64,000 bases of DNA from the NCBI RefSeq assembly GCF_003865075.1, contig NZ_BHWB01000006.1, positions 216,517 through 280,516 on the forward strand. The letters are read 5' to 3'. Positions within the stretch are counted from its first letter, which is position 1. Every line of letters begins with the position of its first letter. Source of the DNA: Bacteroides faecalis (GTDB lineage: Bacteria; Bacteroidota; Bacteroidia; Bacteroidales; Bacteroidaceae). Below, in pieces: positions 57,879 to 64,000 of this stretch. Position numbers and translations under genes: made by a program. Below the pieces are notes generated by a model that was not told the origin of the DNA, did no database searches, and worked only from the letters and a program-made list of their open reading frames with translations.

Positions 57879-60800
57879 ATGACAAAATCAGAAAATAACA
57901 CAAGAGAAGTCATTAATAATCAAAGTTTTTTTCAAATTATTAAATATACAGTCCTATTTTTAATTTTAGGATGGAATAGTAATGGCTTTGCCGAAAATGC
58001 GAAAGAAGAGTATTCTCAAAGTAAACTGTTATCCTTAAAAATAGAGAACAAGTCTATCCGAGAAGTCTTTTCTGAAATTGAAAGTAAAAGTGAATTTATA
58101 TTTTTTTACTATGATAACATATTGGACATAAATAAAAATGTGTCGATAGATGTACAAAACCAAACCATTAATGCTATACTTGATCAGCTTTTCAAAAACT
58201 CAAACAATACTTATACCATTACTGACAGACAAATATACATCAAACAAAAAAGCACTCCAGGAACTGCCCCACAACAGGATAAGAAAACTTACCGTATCAC
58301 AGGTATAGTAAAAGACGGTGCGAACGGAGAAGCATTGGTAGGTGTAAATATTCGCATTAAAAGTCGCCCACAGACTGGAACCGCAACAGATATTAATGGT
58401 AAATACCTGATTGATGTGCTATCAAGTGATGTGCTAGAGTTTGCTTATATTGGCTATATCACACAAGACATTCCGGTGAAAGGAAAAACAACCATTGACG
58501 TAACCATGAACGAAAATGATCAGGTATTGGATGAGGTTACCGTAGTAGGATATGGTACACAAAAAAAGATTAGTATTATCGGCTCGCAACAAAGTATTTC
58601 TGCTGCTGATATGAAAGTACCCGTTGCCAACCTTACTAATTCATTAGGAGGTAGAATCGCAGGTCTGGTTTCCGTCCAAAGAAAAGGTGAACCAGGATTC
58701 GATGATTCCAATATTTATATCCGTGGTATCTCTACATTGACTGCCAGTATGAGTGCACCTTTGACACTGGTAGATGGAGTCCCCCGTTCATTTTCAAATG
58801 TCGATCCGGAAGACATCGAAAGTTTCAGCATCCTAAAAGATGCATCGGCAACAGCTATCTACGGTGTGCGTGGAGCGAATGGTGTTATCATCATCAACAC
58901 GAAATCGGGACGTGCTGGGAAACCTCAATTTAATATCCGGTATACCGAAGGATTCACTCATTTCACAGCTCATCCGGAGTTCGTAGATGCACCGACCTAT
59001 ATGGATTTATCAAACGAGGCATTGGTCACTCGCGGAAATCCACGACAATACAGCGATGATGAAATCAGGATGACACGCAATGGAGAAGACCCTTATCTGT
59101 ATCCAAATGTGGATTGGTTCTCTACTTTATTCAATAATTTCGGTCACAATCGTACTGCCAATGCCAACATACACGGCGGTTCGGATAAAGCAACTTACTA
59201 CATCGGATTGGGATATTACGACGAAACAGGATTGTATAAAATGAGTAAAACACATGATTATAATGCAAATACTTATTATACAAGATACAATGTCACTTCG
59301 AATGTAACTTTACTTCCAACGCGTACCACAGAGATCAAATTGGGCATTCAGGGTTACATGGCACATGCTAATTATCCGGCAACCGGTAGTGAAACAATTT
59401 TTGGCAAAGCATTCTACATGACTCCTAATTATGTCGCGCCAGTCTATCCGGATGGGAAAATAGGCGATCGCCCCAGTAGTGGTGTTGATAATCCATATGC
59501 ACTGTTAAACGAAACGGGATATGCTAATCAATGGAGAAGCCAGATTTTCTCAAATCTACGTCTGACACAGGATTTACCCTTCATTATCAAGGGACTGTCA
59601 GTAACCGGTATGTTTTCTTTTGATGCATACAGCTATACCAGCAATCGATTCACCCGTACTCCCGACACATATATAGCAACCGGCAGAGATAAGAATGGCA
59701 ACCTAATATATACACAAACTTATACAGGAACTCAGACGCTCTCTTATTCCAACAACTCCGAAGGTAACCGCAGCATTTATCTGGAAGCAGCCCTTAACTA
59801 TAAACGTCAATTCGGACTGCATGACGTGACAGGTATGTTACTATTCAATCAAAGTGACGAGTTGAACACCAAAGCATCCTCTGTAGAAGAAGCTCTTCCA
59901 TACCGTTTCAGAGGATTGGCCGGACGTTTTACATATTCATATGGTGGACGTTATTTTGGCGAGTTTAACTTTGGCTACAATGGTTCCGAAAACTTTGCAC
60001 CGGACAAACGTTTTGGATTTTTCCCGTCGTTTGGCGCCGGATGGGTTATTTCCAACGAAAAATTCTTCAAGCCACTGAGCTCTGTCATTCAATATCTGAA
60101 GTTAAGAGGAACCTGGGGCAAAGTTGGTAATGCAAAAATAACGGGACGCCGATTTGCATACCTCGCAACCGTGGATGCTTCTACAACTACTTCTTATATT
60201 TTTGGTAAAGACATGAATCAAAAATATGCTACCAAAGCTATTGGCGATTATAATGTGGATGTGACGTGGGAAACGGCCAATAAAACAAACATTGGTCTTG
60301 ACATCATGACTTTGAATAATAAGCTGAATGTTCAAATAGATATATTCAAAGAACAGCGGGAAGGAATTTTTCTGTCACGTGGAAGCATTCCTGCGTACGT
60401 CGGTATGATCAAAACTCCATTAGGAAATATTGGAAAAGTAGATAATAAAGGTATTGAAACTTCATTTACTTATAATAACACCTGGAAAAACTGGTCGCTT
60501 AGTGCCATGGGTAATTTTTCTTTTAACAGGAATAAGGTAATAGAGAATGATATGGTTTATCCTTATCCGTGGCTAGATAGAAGAGGACAAAAAGTTGGCC
60601 AAAGATATGGATATATTGCTCTCGGATTATTCGAAAGTGACGAAGATGTTATCGCTTCCCCTATACAGTCCGGAGATACCCGCGCAGGAGATATTAAGTA
60701 TAAAGACCTGAACGGAGACGGTAAAATAAATGAAAATGATAAAGCCCCTATCGGCTGGGGAGCCGTACCTGAAATTATTTACGGATTCGGATTTACATTA

Positions 60801-61253
60801 GCTTATAAAAATATGTCTTTATCTACTATGTTTCAAGGAGCAACTCACGTAGATGTTCAATTATCCGGAGAGGGAGTGATGCCTTTCTCACAAGGGCTTA
60901 GCCGGGGAAACTTGTTAAGCAATATCACCAACAGATGGACAGAAAGTAATCCAAGCCAAGATGTTTTTTATCCTCGCCTTATGCCTGGTAATTTAAATAT
61001 GAATTTCGAGTCAAGCACTTGGTGGCTGAAAAGCGCAAATTACCTGCGTCTCAAAAACATACAGTTAACTTATGGATTACCCAAAAACTTTCTAAAGAAG
61101 ATTAATCTGAACGGAGCTAATATATTCCTGCAGGGTGTAAATGTATTCACTATTACCCCATTCAAATTATGGGATGTGGAGAAAGGAGACGGGCGTGGAG
61201 ATAACTATCCTAATATCGCTTCTTATAATATAGGTATTAACTTTAACTTTTAA
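57879..61253 (+). CDS. SusC/RagA-family TonB-linked outer membrane protein with STN domain
   Basis: The 1124-residue protein has a signal-like segment at about 20-40, then an STN domain (LLSLKIENKSIREVFSEIESKSEFIFFYYDN ... ILDQLFKNSNNTYTITDRQIYI, about 50-120). A carboxypeptidase-like domain (TGIVKDGANGEALVGVNIRIK), the SusC plug signature (VLDEVTVVGYGTQKK, SILKDASATAIYGVRGANGVIIINTK) and a C-terminal barrel complete it. The STN domain signals to FecR, so the receptor both imports an oligosaccharide and induces its own locus. The neighbouring rhamnosidase/GH99-like genes hint at a rhamnose- or mannose-containing glycan (inference). Confidence 0.96.
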   Translation: MTKSENNTREVINNQSFFQIIKYTVLFLILGWNSNGFAENAKEEYSQSKLLSLKIENKSIREVFSEIESKSEFIFFYYDNILDINKNVSIDVQNQTINAILDQLFKNSNNTYTITDRQIYIKQKSTPGTAPQQDKKTYRITGIVKDGANGEALVGVNIRIKSRPQTGTATDINGKYLIDVLSSDVLEFAYIGYITQDIPVKGKTTIDVTMNENDQVLDEVTVVGYGTQKKISIIGSQQSISAADMKVPVANLTNSLGGRIAGLVSVQRKGEPGFDDSNIYIRGISTLTASMSAPLTLVDGVPRSFSNVDPEDIESFSILKDASATAIYGVRGANGVIIINTKSGRAGKPQFNIRYTEGFTHFTAHPEFVDAPTYMDLSNEALVTRGNPRQYSDDEIRMTRNGEDPYLYPNVDWFSTLFNNFGHNRTANANIHGGSDKATYYIGLGYYDETGLYKMSKTHDYNANTYYTRYNVTSNVTLLPTRTTEIKLGIQGYMAHANYPATGSETIFGKAFYMTPNYVAPVYPDGKIGDRPSSGVDNPYALLNETGYANQWRSQIFSNLRLTQDLPFIIKGLSVTGMFSFDAYSYTSNRFTRTPDTYIATGRDKNGNLIYTQTYTGTQTLSYSNNSEGNRSIYLEAALNYKRQFGLHDVTGMLLFNQSDELNTKASSVEEALPYRFRGLAGRFTYSYGGRYFGEFNFGYNGSENFAPDKRFGFFPSFGAGWVISNEKFFKPLSSVIQYLKLRGTWGKVGNAKITGRRFAYLATVDASTTTSYIFGKDMNQKYATKAIGDYNVDVTWETANKTNIGLDIMTLNNKLNVQIDIFKEQREGIFLSRGSIPAYVGMIKTPLGNIGKVDNKGIETSFTYNNTWKNWSLSAMGNFSFNRNKVIENDMVYPYPWLDRRGQKVGQRYGYIALGLFESDEDVIASPIQSGDTRAGDIKYKDLNGDGKINENDKAPIGWGAVPEIIYGFGFTLAYKNMSLSTMFQGATHVDVQLSGEGVMPFSQGLSRGNLLSNITNRWTESNPSQDVFYPRLMPGNLNMNFESSTWWLKSANYLRLKNIQLTYGLPKNFLKKINLNGANIFLQGVNVFTITPFKLWDVEKGDGRGDNYPNIASYNIGINFNF

Positions 61254-61258
61254 TTCTT

Positions 61259-63068
61259 ATGGTAAACATAGATAACATGAAAAATATTGTATTAGGATTA
61301 CTCATTATCCTTTGCACCGGTTGCAATGACGACTTCTTTAATCAAGTGCCGAATGACCGCCTGACGATTGAGGAAGTTTTTCAGAGACGTAAATATTCCG
61401 AAGAATATCTGGCAACTGTGTACAGTTATATTAAAGATGAGTCACACCGAACCAACACAGTCCCTTGGGATCCTTGTTCGGACGATCTGGATGTTACTTA
61501 CGACCGTGCAGATTATAATAGTTATAAAATGAATTTAGGTAATTGGAGTGCATCTTCCAATTACTATGAATTCTGGAGTCATTTCTATAGAGGAATACGT
61601 TCTGCAACTTATTTTATGAATCATATCGAAAATAATACGGAAATGATTGCAAATGGTGAGCAGGACAGAATTATCCAATATAAAGCAGAAGCACGATTCC
61701 TAAGAGCCTGGTTTTACTATAACCTGCTAAGACAATACGGACCTTTTGTTATTATTGGTGATGAAGTGATTGCAGGCGACCTGGAAAACGACGATGTACA
61801 AATGACGTTGTCTAGAAGTCCTTATGACAAATGTGTTGAGTATATACTCAATGAATTGGAGATTGCATCTCATGATCTTCCTTTGCACTTTACAGAACAG
61901 CCTGAAATTGACTACGGACGTGCTACAAAAGCGATGTGTATGGCTACTAAAAATAGAGTTTTGCTATTAGCTGCAAGTCCACAATTCAATGGTAACCAAG
62001 CATACAAAGATGTTATAAACAAAGACGGCACTCACCTGTTCAGTCAGGCATACAATGAACAGAAATGGAAAGATGCCGCTAAAGCAGCGAAAGACATTAT
62101 TGATCTCGGCATCTTTGATTTGTATAAAGTTAAAAACAAAATGGAGATTTAGATCCTTACCTTTCTTGCCGGAATGTTCTTAGACACGTGGAACGATGAA
62201 CTCATCATGGTCCGCACCAGCAATTCACTTTCTGCCTATGAACGTTCATGCACTCCACGTTTACCAATGGATATGAAAGTATGGGAGCTACCCAACAATT
62301 AGTAGACGAATTCGAGATGAAAGACGGTAAAGGTATTAAAGATGCAGGAACAAGCTATGTAGAAAAAGGATTTAGTACTGCTGATTATAAAGATCCTGTA
62401 ACCGGTTGGGTATTTGCTCCTAAAGGTACTTATAAATGTATGTAAAACAGAGAACCCCGGTTTTATGCAGCTATTGGTTTCAGTGGAGCTTACTGGATTG
62501 GGACCAAAAAATAGAATACAATTATATTTCACGGACAAAACCATGGCAAGAAAGGCTCTTGGGATTTCCCGCGCACAGGCTACATTTCTATCAGAAGTAT
62601 CTCCTGATTCAAATCCTAAGACCAGTAAATATGTCACGCGTCCCTATGTGATGATTCGTTATGCTGAAATTCTTTGAATTATGTTGAAGCACTGAATGAA
62701 TATGATCCTCAAAACACGGATATTCGTAAATATCTGAATCTGATTCGTGAGAGAGCGGGATTCCCGAAGTACCCAAAGGTCTGTCTCAAGATGTGATGAG
62801 AAAGAAAATACGGCATGAAAGAGAGTGGAGCTATGTTTTGAAAGTTACGCTATTTGATACACGACGTTGGTTGATTGCCGAAGATACAGATGGTGGACCT
62901 TTCTATGGCATGAATTGGATGCGGTATCAATTTACAGATGAAGGGTTTTTATGAACGTACTGTTTTCGAAAAAAGAATTTCAGAAAGAGTTATTATCTCT
63001 TCCAATCCCCCAATCGGAAATAGACAAAGACGAATACATTGTACAAAATCCCAATGGTAATACTATTA
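61259..63068 (+). pseudogene. SusD/RagB-family glycan-binding lipoprotein, multiply frameshifted
   Basis: The first part (to 62152) is good SusD: lipoprotein signal from the internal Met at 61277 (MKNIVLGLLIILCTGC), FFNQVPNDRLTIEEVF, AEARFLRAWFYYNLLRQYGPFVII and ATKAMCMATKNRVLLLAASP. After a TAG at 62150 the SusD sequence goes on in changing frames: LDTWNDELIMVRTSN, FTNGYESMGATQQLVDEFEMKDG, AAIGFSGA-type codons, VTRPYVMIRYAEIL, RKYLNLIRERAGF, and FEKRIF with IPQSEIDKDEYIVQNPN. At least five frame changes separate these. The end abuts IS1380 copy 2. Real decay or low-quality sequence could both explain it. Confidence 0.85.
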
Positions 63069-64000
63069 ACTCAAATCCGCAACTAAGCCCTTGAACGTCC
63101 TTATTGCGTTTACACGTCCTCTCATTACTGAATTTGCAGATAATTTGAACTTGAAGCACCCACTTCTGCCTACAATATCCCCTTACCCCACAATGTGACT
63201 TGAGGCAATACACAATATCATTCCCATAAGTTGTAGGCATTATCCAAAATCAGTCTGGAAAACATCTGCGTAAGCATTATTACAGGTATAGATGTTCAGC
63301 ACATACCGCCTTGATGTCCTGATCCACTTGGCTGGTACAGAGATAAACCTGAAGACAAACGCTTTTATGCGACTTGTTGCATTGAGCCCGAACTTCTTTA
63401 CGTCAAGTCTTTGAATAATGGCCTTGTAAAAGTTACGGATAAGTGCTGTAAGAAGAAGGAACACTGTGTTCTCTGCCATGAAGGATTTGGGCAATCTGTC
63501 CCACCCGAAACCATTGTTCATATCATCGAAGATACGTTCCTTTCCTCCACGAAGGTTATAGAACTCGACAATTTCTCTTACGGAAGAATCATAGTCGTTA
63601 GTCAGGATACAACGGTATGTGTATTCTCCTTCCCAAAAATCCTGCACACCATCCATCCGTTTCTGTCTTTGAATCACAAGTCGATATGCCTTACCTTTCC
63701 ACTTCTCAACAAGGATAGAGTTCAATTCAAACTCAATGCCATTGATTTCCTCAGTTTTCCAGCCTTTGAGAGCAAAGGTGTCATTGTAGATCGAACTGCA
63801 GCGGTTAGCACGGATATAGAAGGACTTGCAGTGTTTTTCTATTTCCTCCACGATTTCCTCGGAACATGATCCACAATCAGCTCTGAAGCGATTGATAGTG
63901 AGCCATTCTGTTCAAATCTCGCAAAGAACCTCTTCAGCGTGTCCTTCTGATGGAAACGAACATTTGTGTTACCATCGTATTCTCTATACCGACTATCAAA
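63069..64000 (-). mobile_element. IS1380-family insertion sequence, copy 2 (cut by window end, damaged)
   Basis: The sequence is nearly identical to copy 1 (19573-21165) but on the other strand. The terminal repeat here reads CTCAAATCCGCAAC from 63070, with the outermost base changed relative to copy 1. The other end lies beyond the window, so no target duplication can be checked. It sits at the 3' end of the SusD gene. Confidence 0.92.
63240..64000 (-). pseudogene. IS1380 transposase, copy 2, frameshifted (5' part outside window)
   Basis: The last 202 residues (63240-63851) are identical to the copy 1 transposase. Further upstream it has two 1-bp deletions against copy 1: a GGG to GG change near 63905 and the loss of a G near 63985 (GAATAGCGATGG to GAATACGATGG). 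The frame is broken, so this copy should not make active transposase by itself. Confidence 0.85.

Noticed and set aside
63411..63869. 152-codon plus-strand frame inside IS1380 copy 2 (also mirrored at 20365-20823)
   Set aside because: Antisense shadow of the transposase, present in both copies only because the IS sequence is the same.
1..64000. tRNA, rRNA or riboswitch genes
   Set aside because: I looked for cloverleaf and conserved rRNA/riboswitch cores by eye and saw none; a covariance-model scan would be needed to exclude small RNAs.

Overview
The window looks like a Bacteroides chromosome segment. The evidence is a SusC/SusD pair behind an ECF sigma/FecR pair, GG-Bacteroidales peptide genes, STN-type TonB receptors, lipoproteins with Bacteroidetes lipoboxes, TAnnTTTG-type -7 promoter elements, and IS1380-, IS66- and IS982-type elements. 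Species is not assignable from sequence alone.

Layout. (1) 1-525: 3' end of asd with a terminator. (2) 1.0-14.9 kb: a GG-Bacteroidales RiPP (ribosomal peptide) island. It holds a GT32 glycosyltransferase, a C39-peptidase ABC exporter, an HlyD adaptor, two LanC-like proteins, a GT4 and a GT2 glycosyltransferase, a double-glycine precursor peptide, a propeller lipoprotein, a radical SAM maturase and its pseudo-rSAM partner. The last two are each broken by one missing base in a homopolymer. (3) 15.0-22.5 kb: a decayed flank with an intact IS66 element (8-bp target duplication), a GT32 relic, a second propeller lipoprotein, a thioredoxin-family gene split by an IS1380 element (5-bp target duplication), and an S41 peptidase tail. 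(4) 22.7-33.1 kb: a TonB receptor, surface lipoproteins, a PepSY-type membrane protein and an ABC exporter; probably a metal or cofactor acquisition system. (5) 33.3-43.0 kb: a lamin-tail lipoprotein, then a peptidoglycan-sugar salvage operon (SSS symporter, GT2/DUF4922 fusion, SpoIID-like protein, AmpG-like permease, amino-sugar kinase, murQ). (6) 43.2-48.7 kb: FKBP lipoprotein and glyS on the minus strand, ApbE and a Gfo/Idh oxidoreductase on the plus strand, then an HU-family gene whose leader carries four palindromes at exact 23-bp spacing. (7) 48.9-63.1 kb: a glycan-utilisation locus with GH106-like and GH99-like enzymes, a broken GH106 paralogue, an IS982 relic, sigma/anti-sigma, SusC and a badly frameshifted SusD. 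(8) 63.1-64 kb: a second IS1380 copy, inverted relative to the first.

How the island may work (inference): the precursor is modified by the rSAM/pseudo-rSAM pair and decorated by glycosyltransferases, possibly helped by the LanC-like proteins. The C39 exporter then cuts after Gly-Gly and exports it with the HlyD adaptor. The core begins with a YYGNG motif resembling the pediocin box and has a CGCGC cluster, and it is the best candidate here for an undescribed product.

Caution: several genes (rSAM, pseudo-rSAM, the 49-kb orphan, SusD, second IS1380 copy) are broken by single missing bases, often in homopolymers. Some may be sequencing or assembly errors rather than true mutations.
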